The translations under genes were made by a program, and so were the position numbers. Below the pieces are notes generated by a model. That model did no database searches and was not told the origin of the DNA. It worked only from the letters and a program-made list of their open reading frames with translations. From Sphingomonadales bacterium (GTDB taxonomy: Bacteria; Pseudomonadota; Alphaproteobacteria; Sphingomonadales; Sphingomonadaceae), in the NCBI GenBank assembly GCA_004173185.1, contig SEFZ01000014.1:1-64000 (forward strand): a stretch of DNA of 64,000 nt, in the 5' to 3' direction. Shown here in pieces: positions 17,112 through 26,120 of this stretch. Numbering within the stretch: the stretch's first letter is position 1; the number at the start of each line of letters is the position of its first letter.

Positions 17112-18290
17112 ATGGATTTGACGATCCCTCCCGAGGCAGAGAAATTGCAGCAGGAAATGCGTGCGTTTCTGCGTGACGAGTTGCCGCCCGAATTGGCGCA
17201 GGCGACGCTTTATGGCCGAAAGCTCTCCAAGGACGATCATCAGCGCTGGCAGCGCATTCTCGAAGCCAAGGGATGGCTCACGCCGAGCTGGCCGACCGAA
17301 TATGGCGGCACCGGCTGGGGCCCGCTCGAGCGGTTCCTGTGGGACGAGGAATCGGCGCTGGCGGGTGCGCCGCGTGCCAACATTCCGTCGCTTGACCTGC
17401 TGGGCCCGGTAATCGTCGAATTCGGCACCGAGGCGCAGAAGGCGGAATTCCTGCCGCGCATCCTGTCTGGCGAGGATTGGTGGTGTCAGGGGTTCTCGGA
17501 GCCGCAGGCCGGTTCCGATCTCGCGGCGCTTCAGATGCGCGCGGTTCGCGACGGCGATGACTATGTCGTCAACGGCACCAAGCTGTGGACCAGCTGGGCG
17601 CACATGGCGAACAAGATCTTCTGCCTCGTCCGCACCTCCACCGATGGTCCGAAACAGGCCGGCATCTCGTTCCTGCTTATCGATATGGAGCAGCCGGGCA
17701 TCGAGGTTACGCCGATTTACACGCTGGGCGGGATGCTCGCGGTCAATCAGGTGCGGATCGAGGACGTGCGCGTTCCGGTGACGAATCTGCTCGGCAACGA
17801 AGGCGATGCGTGGAACATTACCAAATTCCTGCTGGGGCATGAGCGGCTGGTGGGTGCCGGGATCGGGCCCAGCCTGGCGCTGGCGCGGCAATTGCGCGCG
17901 GGATTGGATCGCGAAGGCGCGGACGGTCAGCCGATCGGCAATGATCCGATCCTGAGCCAGCGCGTCGCCGAGGTCGAGACCGACCTGATGGCATTGCGGT
18001 ACACCGCCTATCGCGTGCTGGCTGACGAACTTTCGGGCAAGGCTCCGGGGGCCGAGGTTTCGGTGCTCAAGATCCGCGGCGGAGAGATCCAGCAAGCGCT
18101 CACCGAACTGCTGATGGAGGTGGGCGAGATCCAGTCGCTCGCGCATCCCTATACGCTGCCCGATGGCGTTCTTCCCTTCGAGACGGCGAATATGAGCCAG
18201 CAATATTTCGATCGGCGCAAGCTGACCATCTATGGCGGCAGCTCCGAGATCCAGCGCAATATCATTGCGCGCCGGTTGCTGAACGTCTGA
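17112..18290 (+). CDS. Acyl-CoA dehydrogenase, catalytic subunit of a heteromeric pair
   Basis: A 392-residue acyl-CoA dehydrogenase with QGFSEPQAGSDLAALQ, YVVNGTKLWTSWAHMAN, LLGHERLVGAG and a C-terminal YGGSSEIQRNIIARRLL. Glu244 in GHER is placed like the catalytic base of isovaleryl-type enzymes; the EGT glutamate is replaced by GGS. It is followed after 12 bases by a shorter, divergent dehydrogenase. This tandem, with an enoyl-CoA hydratase and a thiolase-like aldolase in the same operon, matches the heterotetrameric steroid side-chain enzymes (FadE26/27 and FadE28/29 types in actinobacteria). Substrates of those are bulky ring-bearing acyl-CoAs. Confidence 0.85.
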   Translation: MDLTIPPEAEKLQQEMRAFLRDELPPELAQATLYGRKLSKDDHQRWQRILEAKGWLTPSWPTEYGGTGWGPLERFLWDEESALAGAPRANIPSLDLLGPVIVEFGTEAQKAEFLPRILSGEDWWCQGFSEPQAGSDLAALQMRAVRDGDDYVVNGTKLWTSWAHMANKIFCLVRTSTDGPKQAGISFLLIDMEQPGIEVTPIYTLGGMLAVNQVRIEDVRVPVTNLLGNEGDAWNITKFLLGHERLVGAGIGPSLALARQLRAGLDREGADGQPIGNDPILSQRVAEVETDLMALRYTAYRVLADELSGKAPGAEVSVLKIRGGEIQQALTELLMEVGEIQSLAHPYTLPDGVLPFETANMSQQYFDRRKLTIYGGSSEIQRNIIARRLLNV

Positions 18291-18302
18291 GGGCCGGGAA
18301 CA

Positions 18303-19421
18303 ATGGATTTCACCTACGACGACAACCAGCAGATGCTGCATGACAGTGTCGACCGGTTCCTGACCGACAAATATGACCTGCTGACCCGCGCGAAGCTTCT
18401 CGACGATGCCGAGGGGCAGACGAAGCTGTGGCGCGAGATGGCGGAACTCGGCTGGATCGGCGCGGCGTTTCCCGAAGCGGCGGGCGGCTATTCGTCCTCG
18501 CCGGTGGATGCAATGATCGTGATGGAGCGGTTCGGCCGCCATCTCGTCACCGCGCCCTATCTGATGACCGCGATCGTGTGCGGAAGATTGCTCGTCGCGG
18601 CCGGCCGCACCGATCTGATCGAACAGGTGATTGCGGGTGAGATGCGGATCGCGCTGGCTGCGGGATCGACGCACGTGCTGCGCAGCCCGGAGCATCACAG
18701 TTTTACTGCCGAACCTGAGGGTGGCGGCTGGGTACTAAACGGGCGGATGCCGGTAGTGATCGGCGGCGACAGCGCGGATCGACTGATCGTCGCGGCGCGC
18801 ACTTCGGGCATCAATGGCGACCGTGACGGAATCACGCTGTTTCTTGTCGATGCGGGCAGTGTTGCGCGACGCAGCTTCCGGATGATCGACGCGCATGGTG
18901 CCGCGGAAGTGGTGATCAACGGCCTGACGCTTGGTGCGGACGCAGTGCTCGGCGAGATCGGCGGCGGGGTGCCGCTGGTCGATCTGGCGCTGGATCACGG
19001 CATTGCCGGGGCCTGCGGCGAAGCATTGGGCTCGATGAGCTACCTGGTGCCGACGACCGCCGAATATACGCGCACGCGCCAGCAATATGGCGCGCCGCTC
19101 GCCAAGTTTCAGGTGCTCCAGCATCGCATGGCGGACATGTATATCCAGACCGAAACCGCGCGTTCGATGGCCTATGTCGCGTCGTTGTCGCTCGATGCCG
19201 AACCCGCCCAACGCGCCCGCACACTGTCTGCTGCCAAGGCACAGATCGGCAAGTCCGGCAAATATGTCGGCTATCAGGCGGTCCAGCTGCACGGCGGCAT
19301 GGGCGTCTCTGAGGAGCTGGACATCGGGCACCATTATATCCGCCTCACGACGCTGAACCAGTTGTTCGGCGACATGGCTTTCCACCTGCGCCGCTTTGCC
19401 GCGGCAGGAGTTGACGCATGA
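18303..19421 (+). CDS. Acyl-CoA dehydrogenase, partner subunit
   Basis: A 372-residue acyl-CoA dehydrogenase fold protein with weakened active-site features. The catalytic-base position that reads GHER in the upstream protein reads LDHGIAGA here, and the C-terminal FAD segment is LTTLNQLFGDMAFHLRR rather than YGGSSEIQ. It keeps RTRQQYGAPLAKFQVLQHRMADM and VQLHGGMGVSEE. Loss of the base in one of two neighbouring subunits is what is known for heterotetrameric enzymes, where the partner supplies part of the FAD site. It therefore probably works only in complex with the protein at 17112. It ends in an ATGA overlap with the next hydratase. Confidence 0.8.
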   Translation: MDFTYDDNQQMLHDSVDRFLTDKYDLLTRAKLLDDAEGQTKLWREMAELGWIGAAFPEAAGGYSSSPVDAMIVMERFGRHLVTAPYLMTAIVCGRLLVAAGRTDLIEQVIAGEMRIALAAGSTHVLRSPEHHSFTAEPEGGGWVLNGRMPVVIGGDSADRLIVAARTSGINGDRDGITLFLVDAGSVARRSFRMIDAHGAAEVVINGLTLGADAVLGEIGGGVPLVDLALDHGIAGACGEALGSMSYLVPTTAEYTRTRQQYGAPLAKFQVLQHRMADMYIQTETARSMAYVASLSLDAEPAQRARTLSAAKAQIGKSGKYVGYQAVQLHGGMGVSEELDIGHHYIRLTTLNQLFGDMAFHLRRFAAAGVDA

Positions 19422-20221
19422 CCTTCGATTACAGCCGCTACGACAAGCTTCGGGTCGAGCTGGACGGCGCCGTGCTGCGCCTGACGCTCAACAATCCCGA
19501 GAAGCGCAACATCATCGACGATCCCGTCAATGCGCAGCTTTCGGACGTGTATAACGACGCGACGTTCGACGATCGGGTGCGCTGCGTGGTGCTGTCGGGC
19601 GAAGGAAAGTCGTTCTGCGGGGGCGGCGATTTCGCGCAGATGAAGCGTAAGGTCGATGATCCCGGACTGTTCTTCAAGGGTATCTGGAACTCGCGCCGGC
19701 TGGTCTACACCGTGCTCGATTGCCCCAAGCCGACCGTCGCCAAGCTGCACGGCCATGCGATGGGATTGGGTGCGACCTTACCGTTGTTGTGCGATTTCGT
19801 CGTAGCGGTGGATGATACCAAGATCGCCGATCCGCACGTCAATATCGGGCTGGTCGCCGGAGACGGCGGCGCGCTGGTCTGGCCGCAGATGATGGGATAC
19901 GCGAAGGCTCGCAAGTTCCTCATGCTGGGTGAGCCGATTACCGGCAAGGAAGCGTCCGAGCTGGGTCTGATCGCCGAATCCGCGCCGACCTATGAAGAGA
20001 TGGATGCGATTGGCGAGCGCTGGGTCGAGAAGCTTGCCAATGGCGCCAGCCAGGCAATCTACGGCACCAAGATGACGATCAACCAGCCGCTGCGCCAACT
20101 CGCCCATGCGATGATGGATACCGGCATGGCCTATGAGGGTCTGTCGAACATCAGCAAGGACCACGCCGAAGCGATCGATGCGATCGGCGAGAAGCGCAAA
20201 CCGACCTTCATAGGGGACTGA
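19418..20221 (+). CDS. Enoyl-CoA hydratase/isomerase family protein
   Basis: A 267-residue crotonase-fold protein with LNNPEKRNIID, SFCGGGDFAQMKRK and KLHGHAMGLGATLPLLCDFVVA as the oxyanion-hole segments, then DPHVNIGLVAGDGGALVWPQMMG. It starts inside the stop of the partner dehydrogenase (ATGA). In the pathway order suggested by the operon it would hydrate the double bond made by the upstream dehydrogenase pair, giving the 3-hydroxyacyl-CoA that an aldolase can cleave. Hydration by the MaoC protein at 27630 is the alternative. Confidence 0.8.
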   Translation: MTFDYSRYDKLRVELDGAVLRLTLNNPEKRNIIDDPVNAQLSDVYNDATFDDRVRCVVLSGEGKSFCGGGDFAQMKRKVDDPGLFFKGIWNSRRLVYTVLDCPKPTVAKLHGHAMGLGATLPLLCDFVVAVDDTKIADPHVNIGLVAGDGGALVWPQMMGYAKARKFLMLGEPITGKEASELGLIAESAPTYEEMDAIGERWVEKLANGASQAIYGTKMTINQPLRQLAHAMMDTGMAYEGLSNISKDHAEAIDAIGEKRKPTFIGD

Positions 20222-20225
20222 GAAC

Positions 20226-20981
20226 GTGGCGGGCGCGTTCACCGGCTATAGGCGGCGCGTCCGGATCGTGCCCCAGATCGGCCGGGTCGATGTCGACATG
20301 GAGGACGACGCCCACTGCTTTGGCGTGACGCTCACCCATGACGGCACGACGATCCTGGCAGTCGAGACGAGCGCGCCACGCTATCCATGGACGACCTGTC
20401 CGGCAGCGGGCGTGTTCCTCGCGTCGAAAATGACCGGCGTGCTGCTCGCCGATGCCGCGGATGTGCAGAACCAGCGCGACCATTGCACGCATATGTACGA
20501 CCTGTTCGTCCTTGCTGCGCGGCACGCGCCGGATCATGCGCCGACCGTCTATGATATTCGCGTGTCGGACCCCGTCGACGGTGGCGGGGCCGCTGGTATC
20601 CGCCTGGCGGAGATCGACCTGAATGGCGAAACCATATTGCGCTGGCGGCTTGGCGATCCGACCGGCGTTGACGGGATTGCCGGAGGCAATTTGCGCGAAC
20701 TGGATGCGTGGACGCGGACCCTCACCGACGATCTTCAGGAGGCTGGGCGGATGCTGCGGCGTGGCGCGTTGGTCTCGGGCACGCGCTTTTTCGACTTCCC
20801 GGTGGGTGCTGCGGCGGGCGCCATGACCCAGATGATCGGTGCCTGCTTCACCTATCAACCCGGACGTGCCGACACGGCGTTGCGTGTTGCGGATACGATC
20901 CGGGATTTTTCGAACGAACCAGAAAAAATGCTGACCGGAGAGAGCGATGACCGACATATTGAAGGGGCTGCGAGTCCTTGA
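20226..20981 (+). CDS. DUF2889 family protein
   Basis: A 251-residue protein starting with GTG, with the conserved features I associate with DUF2889: YRRRVRIVP near the start, VDMEDDAHCFGVTL, NQRDHCTHMYDLF around residue 82 and a C-terminal FFDFP segment. The HCTHMYDL element could bind a metal, but no activity is known to me for the family. It lies 4 bases after the hydratase and overlaps the CoA-transferase start by 35 bases. Its fixed place in an acyl-CoA operon suggests a catabolic or chaperone-like role. Confidence 0.7.
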   Translation: MAGAFTGYRRRVRIVPQIGRVDVDMEDDAHCFGVTLTHDGTTILAVETSAPRYPWTTCPAAGVFLASKMTGVLLADAADVQNQRDHCTHMYDLFVLAARHAPDHAPTVYDIRVSDPVDGGGAAGIRLAEIDLNGETILRWRLGDPTGVDGIAGGNLRELDAWTRTLTDDLQEAGRMLRRGALVSGTRFFDFPVGAAAGAMTQMIGACFTYQPGRADTALRVADTIRDFSNEPEKMLTGESDDRHIEGAASP

Positions 20982-23082
20982 TCTGGGAGCGGGGCAGGCC
21001 GCTTCGGTCGCCGGGCTCTTGCTTGCGCAAAGTGGCGCAACGGTCATCAAGCTCGACCGGGACGATGCGAAACTGAGCAAGGTTCAGGACGCGCTTTGGA
21101 ACCGGTACAAGCAGCGCGAACCGTTCGATCCGGCAACGCTCGATACGCGTATCGCGGCTGCCGATGCGCTCATCCATGATTTCATTCCCGACGAAGCCGC
21201 GACGCTGGGGCTGGATGCGGCAAGCCTGTCGACGCGGTTTCCTACCTTGATACATGTCGCCATCGGTGGTTGGCCGGCGGGGCATCCCCATGCGAACCGG
21301 CCGGTCAGCGATGCGATGGTGCTGGCGGAAGCGGGGTTGCTCGACGAGCAGAAAGCGGTCGGACGCGAGGGACCGATCTGGCTGCGCTTCCCGCTGGGGA
21401 GCGCACATGCCGCCTATCTCGCGGCGATCGGCGTGCTCGCGCGCCTCTATGCGCTACGGCGCACCGGCAAAGGCGGGCCGGTGCACACCAGCCTGTTGCA
21501 GGGTGCACTGATCCCGACCGGCTTGCTGTGGCACCGGGCCGATAATCCCACGCCGGCCTTACGCTTCGGCTTTCCCAAGGATGCGGGCGCGACGCTGTTT
21601 GAATGCGCGGATGGACTGTGGATGCACACGATGGGCCAGCCGGTAAAGGCACCCTCGGTAGCGCAGGCGCTGGCCGAGATGGATCCGGTGCGGCGTGGCG
21701 AGCTCAACGCCAAATATGCCGGGGCCGTCATCAAATATATCGAGGATCGCGGTTCGATCGAGGCGATTTTCAAGACTCGGCCGCGCCAGCAATGGCTGGA
21801 TGAGCTTTGGGCTGCGGACGTGCCGGTGCAGCCGGTATTGCCGATGGGCGAACTCTATTTCGACGAACAGGCGGCGGCGAACGATTATGTCGTCGACGTC
21901 GAGGATCCCCGGTTCGGAACCACCCGCCAGCCGGGGGCGCCGATGCAGGTCGGCACCGGAGGCCCGTTGCGCGCGCCGGTGGTCGCCCCACGGGAAATGG
22001 CCTCGCCGCTCGATGGCGTGAAGATTCTCGACTTCGGCAATTTCCTTGCTGGCCCGCTGGCGCCGCAGTTGATGGCGGATATGGGTGCCGACGTGATCAA
22101 GGTTGAAGCGACGACCGGCGATCCGCTGCGTCATGCCGACTGGGCGTTTAATGGCTGCCAGCGAAACAAGCGCGACATCGCGTTGGCGCTGAAACATCCA
22201 GATGCAGGCAGCGTGCTGGAGCGGCTGATCGGCTGGGCGGACGTGCTGCATCACAATCAGCGCATGCCTGCCGCGGAAAAACTCGGCTTTGGCTATGAGG
22301 CCGCCCGGGCGATCAACCCTGCGTTAATCTATAGCCATGTCAGTTCCTATGGCCCCAAAGGGCCGCGCAAGGACTGGCCGGGCTACGACCAGCTGTTTCA
22401 GGCCTCGGCGGGCTGGGAAACGCTCAATGCCGGCGAGGGCAATCGCCCGATGTGGTGCCGCTACGGGATGATGGATCATTTGAGTGCGCTCGCCTCATGC
22501 GTGGCGACGTTGCTCGGATTGCTGCGCCGGGATTCGACGGGGGGAAGCGAGTTTGTCGCAGCCTCTCTGCTGGGAGCGAGCCTTGCTTCGTCCGAGACGC
22601 TGGTGCTGCCCGATGGGACGCTTGCGCCGGTCATCCAACTGGATCGCGATCAGATGGGCGTTTCGCCGACGCAGCGTTTGTTCGCGGTGGCGGATGGCTG
22701 GATCGCGGTCGATGCCCCGGGCCGGGATACGATGCCCGATGGGCTAAGTGAGGCTGAGCTTGCGGCCATGGCGAAGGTCGAGGCACTGGCAGCGCTGGCG
22801 GCACAGGAGTATCCCGCCGTGGCGGTCGCGCTGGATAATGGCGACGCGTTCCTGGCGAACGCGGACAATCGGGCGGCTCGCTTGGTCGCGTCGTTCGAGC
22901 ATCCGATTTATGGCGGATATGATCAGGTCGGTACCCCGTGGAACTTCGGCGATCTGGCGACGCCGCTGGACCTGCCGCCGCCGCTTCTCGGGCAACATAG
23001 CGATGACATTCTGGAGATGCTCGGTGTGGACGCGGCGGCGCGCTCGGCGTTGATCGAGCGAGAGGTCGTCAAGGCGGCATGA
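20947..23082 (+). CDS. Tandem CaiB/BaiF class III CoA-transferase
   Basis: A 711-residue protein made of two class III CoA-transferase domains, where one of about 400 residues is usual. Domain 1 (about 1-350) begins LRVLDLGAGQAASVAGLLLAQSGATVIKL but lacks the aspartate nucleophile: the aligned segment reads PLGSAHAAYLAAIGVLA. Domain 2 (about 355-711) begins VKILDFGNFLAGPLAPQLMADMGADVIKVE, has NGCQRNKRDIALALK, and keeps the aspartate in YGMMDHLSALAS. Family members are intertwined dimers, so the fusion probably mimics a dimer with one working site. It would move CoA from a thioester donor to the pathway acid. It ends in an ATGA overlap with the next hydrolase. Confidence 0.85.
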   Translation: MTDILKGLRVLDLGAGQAASVAGLLLAQSGATVIKLDRDDAKLSKVQDALWNRYKQREPFDPATLDTRIAAADALIHDFIPDEAATLGLDAASLSTRFPTLIHVAIGGWPAGHPHANRPVSDAMVLAEAGLLDEQKAVGREGPIWLRFPLGSAHAAYLAAIGVLARLYALRRTGKGGPVHTSLLQGALIPTGLLWHRADNPTPALRFGFPKDAGATLFECADGLWMHTMGQPVKAPSVAQALAEMDPVRRGELNAKYAGAVIKYIEDRGSIEAIFKTRPRQQWLDELWAADVPVQPVLPMGELYFDEQAAANDYVVDVEDPRFGTTRQPGAPMQVGTGGPLRAPVVAPREMASPLDGVKILDFGNFLAGPLAPQLMADMGADVIKVEATTGDPLRHADWAFNGCQRNKRDIALALKHPDAGSVLERLIGWADVLHHNQRMPAAEKLGFGYEAARAINPALIYSHVSSYGPKGPRKDWPGYDQLFQASAGWETLNAGEGNRPMWCRYGMMDHLSALASCVATLLGLLRRDSTGGSEFVAASLLGASLASSETLVLPDGTLAPVIQLDRDQMGVSPTQRLFAVADGWIAVDAPGRDTMPDGLSEAELAAMAKVEALAALAAQEYPAVAVALDNGDAFLANADNRAARLVASFEHPIYGGYDQVGTPWNFGDLATPLDLPPPLLGQHSDDILEMLGVDAAARSALIEREVVKAA

Positions 23083-23936
23083 CCCAGTGGTTCGAAGGGG
23101 CGGGCGGCATCCGGCTGGCCGCTACTTGCTACGGCCCCGAAGAAGGCGCGCCGGTGGTGCTGATCGGCGGCTTGGGACAGATTCGTCATAGTTGGAAGCG
23201 GGCCGCAGATTTGCTCGCGATAGGCGGACGTCGTGCGATCACCCTCGATCTGCGGGGCCATGGCGAAAGCGGTTGGTCCCCTGATGGTGTGTATGACTAT
23301 CCCCGGCTCGTCGAGGATCTGGTGGCAGTGGTTCGGCAATTGGGCAGGCCGGCTGCGCTTGTCGGCGCATCGCTGGGCGGAAAGGTCGCGCTCGCGACGG
23401 CTGGCTATGGTGGTCAAGACGTGGCTTGCGCACTTGCGATGGTGGATACAGCGCCGCGAACGCGGCCGTCCGGAGTGCGGGAAGTAATCGGTCCGATGCA
23501 GGATCGTAGTGGCTTCGCGTCGCCCGACGCCGCCGCGGAGGCGGTAGCGCGCAATCGCGGGCGCGATCCCGAGCCCGGTGCGGGCGAAAAGCTCCGGCGA
23601 AACCTGCGGGTCGATGCGGAAGGACGGTGGCACTGGCATTGGGACCCGGTGCTGATGGACCGCGATCACGGCCTCGGCATGCTGCCTGCGCTCGAATATC
23701 TTGAGCTTGCCGCAGCCCGGTTGGAGATCCCGGTTCTGCTCGGCCGCGGCGAGATGAGTCCGGTGACCAGCGACGAGGGAGTCGATGCTTTCAAGGCACT
23801 TGTCCCGCAGACGGTTGTCGAGATAATTCCAGGCGCACGGCATATGATCGTCGGTGACGAGAACGATGTTTTCGCGGCCGGACTGATCCGTTTTCTCGAC
23901 ACGGTCCCGCAGCTTCGTACCCTAGCGCCTATGTGA
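23079..23936 (+). CDS. Alpha/beta hydrolase
   Basis: A 285-residue serine hydrolase. LIGGLGQIRHSW replaces the usual HG oxyanion dipeptide with GG, LRGHGESGW follows, GASLGG is the nucleophile elbow near residue 108, and ARHMIVGD supplies the histidine. It is coupled to the CoA-transferase by ATGA. In such operons these enzymes open lactones, cleave esters or hydrolyse carbon-carbon bonds of vinylogous diketones. The substrate is not known. Confidence 0.75.
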   Translation: MTQWFEGAGGIRLAATCYGPEEGAPVVLIGGLGQIRHSWKRAADLLAIGGRRAITLDLRGHGESGWSPDGVYDYPRLVEDLVAVVRQLGRPAALVGASLGGKVALATAGYGGQDVACALAMVDTAPRTRPSGVREVIGPMQDRSGFASPDAAAEAVARNRGRDPEPGAGEKLRRNLRVDAEGRWHWHWDPVLMDRDHGLGMLPALEYLELAAARLEIPVLLGRGEMSPVTSDEGVDAFKALVPQTVVEIIPGARHMIVGDENDVFAAGLIRFLDTVPQLRTLAPM

Positions 23937-23984
23937 TTGATTGCCGGGCCGGCTTGCCATTGCTGCGCGAGGCTGGGACCGACG

Positions 23985-26120
23985 ATGATCATTCAATTTT
24001 CTTCAAGGGCCGCAAACGCTGTGCTTTCGAGCTTTTTCTCCCCCGCCAGCGTCGCCGTGGTGGGCGCGGGCGACGATCCCGCCAAGCTGCGCGGCAAGCT
24101 GTTCAAACTTGCGATAGACAGCGGCTATGCCGGGCCGGTCTATCCGGTTCATCCCAAAGCGGAAATGATCCAGGGTCGGCCGGCATTTGCCAGCATCGCC
24201 GAAATTCCCGGCGGGGCCGAACTGGTGCTGATCGCGACGCCGGGCGCGACCGTGCCGGCGGTGATCCGCGATGCGATCGCGGCGGGCGCGAAAGCCGCAG
24301 TGATCCTGTCGTCCGGTGTCGATATGGCCGACCTGACCGACGCCATAGGCGATAGCGGGCTGCGCTATATGGGCCCGAACACCGAGGGCTATTTCGATGT
24401 CGGCGGCGTGGCAGGCACGTTCGCGGCGGTCGTCCAGGAAGCGCTGGCGATGGATGGCGTCGCACCAAGGCCGGGGCGGAAGGTTTCGATCGTATCGCAA
24501 TCGGGCGGTCTCGGCTTTTGCCTGTTCGGGCGCGGGCTGGCCGAAAATTTCGATTTTCATTCGATCATCACCACGGGGAATGAAGGCGATCTGGAATGCC
24601 TCGATTTCGTCGAGCATCTGCTCGACGAGGGCGAGAGCGGCGTCATCCTGATGTTCATCGAGGGGCTGAAGACGCCCGCGCGCTTTGCCGCCGTTGCCGC
24701 CAAGGCGGCGGACAAGGGCGTGCCGATCGTCGTGATGAAGGTTGGCCGTTCGGAGGCAGGGCAGCGCGCAGCGGTGTCGCACACCGCGCACCTGACCGGC
24801 GCGGACACCGCATATGATGCGGTTTTCGAACGGTATGGCGTGATCCGGGTTTCCGACATGGAAGAAATGCTGGCTGCGGCTGCTGCCTTTGCGCGTTTCC
24901 CGCGAGGACGGGTGAAGCGCGCGGCGGTTGTGAGCACGTCCGGCGGTGCCGGGGCTTGGGCGGCGGACCTTCTGGGTGCAGCATCTATCGATGTGCCTGA
25001 GCTATCTGTGGAATTGCAGCAAAGCCTGCAGCAATTCATTCCCGAATTCGGCTCACCCGCCAACCCGGTAGATGTTACCGCACAAGCGGTGGAAGCCGGC
25101 GGACGGCCGCTGGTTCAGGTGCTGGAGAAGCTGCAACATAGCGACGAGATCGATGCGATCGTCGTCAATATGGGGCTCCACGTGCCGGGCCGGATTGAGT
25201 CGCTCAGCGATCTGCTGGGGCCGCTTTATGCGGATGCGACAAAGCCGATCCTGTTCCATTCGCACATCCTGCCGCATGCCAATAATCTGGCCGCGCTGGC
25301 TCGACTGGGGGGGCAGGGCTTTGCCAGTTTCCGCGGATGCGCCTCTGCACTGGCGGCGCTCGACCGGCATGCCGTCTTTTTGGAAGGGTGGAAGCAGCGC
25401 GCACCGGCTGCTCCGGTCGCGACTGCCATCATGGATAATGCGCCCGCCGGGGTTCTCACTGAGGCTGATACCGCGCGATTGCTCAATGCGTATGGCGTGC
25501 CCGTGCCGCCGAACGCGCTGGCCAGCACGCGCGAAGACGCCGCCGCCCAAGCCGCGGCGATGGGCTTTCCGGTGGTGCTCAAGATCCAGTCGCCCGACAT
25601 CGCGCACAAAACCGAGGCAGGCGGCGTCGCGTTGAATGTCGGAGCGGGGGAGGTCGAAGGGATATTCGATCGCATCATCGCCAGCGCGAAGGCCTATGCA
25701 CCCGACGCGCGGATTGAGGGCGTGCTGATCCAGAAGATGATGCCCAAGGGGCATGAGATCGTGATCGGCGTGACCCGCGACCCGGATTTCGGGCCGCTGG
25801 TTATGTTGGGTTCTGGCGGCATCTATCTTGAAGTGTTGAAGGATGTGGTGTTCGCACCCGTGCCGATCACTCCCGACGATGCCAAGGCGATGATCGCCCG
25901 ACTGAAGACCGCGCCCATTCTTGCGGGCACGCGGGGGCAGGCGGCTGGCGACGTGGATGCGCTGGCCGCGCTCGTCTCGCGCGTCGCCGATCTGGCGCGG
26001 GCCGAGGGCAATATCGACCAGCTCGATCTCAACCCTGTGTTTGTCTATCCGGCGGGCGAGGGCGTCGTCGCGGTCGACGCGCTGATCGTCGCCGGCCAGC
26101 CCGTAGCCGGAGGCCATTGA
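23985..26120 (+). CDS. ADP-forming acyl-CoA synthetase (acetate-CoA ligase family)
   Basis: A 711-residue fused ADP-forming acyl-CoA synthetase: CoA-binding domain (VAVVGAGDDPAKLRGKLFK), succinyl-CoA-ligase-like domain with SHTAHLTGADTAYD holding the phospho-histidine, and an ATP-grasp domain (GFPVVLKIQSPDIAHKTEAGGVALN). I chose ATG 23985 rather than the TTG at 23937 because the homologous N-terminus begins here. It is the second such enzyme in the window; with both a synthetase and a CoA-transferase in the operon there are two ways to load or recover CoA. It joins the OB-fold gene through TGATG. Confidence 0.85.
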   Translation: MIIQFSSRAANAVLSSFFSPASVAVVGAGDDPAKLRGKLFKLAIDSGYAGPVYPVHPKAEMIQGRPAFASIAEIPGGAELVLIATPGATVPAVIRDAIAAGAKAAVILSSGVDMADLTDAIGDSGLRYMGPNTEGYFDVGGVAGTFAAVVQEALAMDGVAPRPGRKVSIVSQSGGLGFCLFGRGLAENFDFHSIITTGNEGDLECLDFVEHLLDEGESGVILMFIEGLKTPARFAAVAAKAADKGVPIVVMKVGRSEAGQRAAVSHTAHLTGADTAYDAVFERYGVIRVSDMEEMLAAAAAFARFPRGRVKRAAVVSTSGGAGAWAADLLGAASIDVPELSVELQQSLQQFIPEFGSPANPVDVTAQAVEAGGRPLVQVLEKLQHSDEIDAIVVNMGLHVPGRIESLSDLLGPLYADATKPILFHSHILPHANNLAALARLGGQGFASFRGCASALAALDRHAVFLEGWKQRAPAAPVATAIMDNAPAGVLTEADTARLLNAYGVPVPPNALASTREDAAAQAAAMGFPVVLKIQSPDIAHKTEAGGVALNVGAGEVEGIFDRIIASAKAYAPDARIEGVLIQKMMPKGHEIVIGVTRDPDFGPLVMLGSGGIYLEVLKDVVFAPVPITPDDAKAMIARLKTAPILAGTRGQAAGDVDALAALVSRVADLARAEGNIDQLDLNPVFVYPAGEGVVAVDALIVAGQPVAGGH

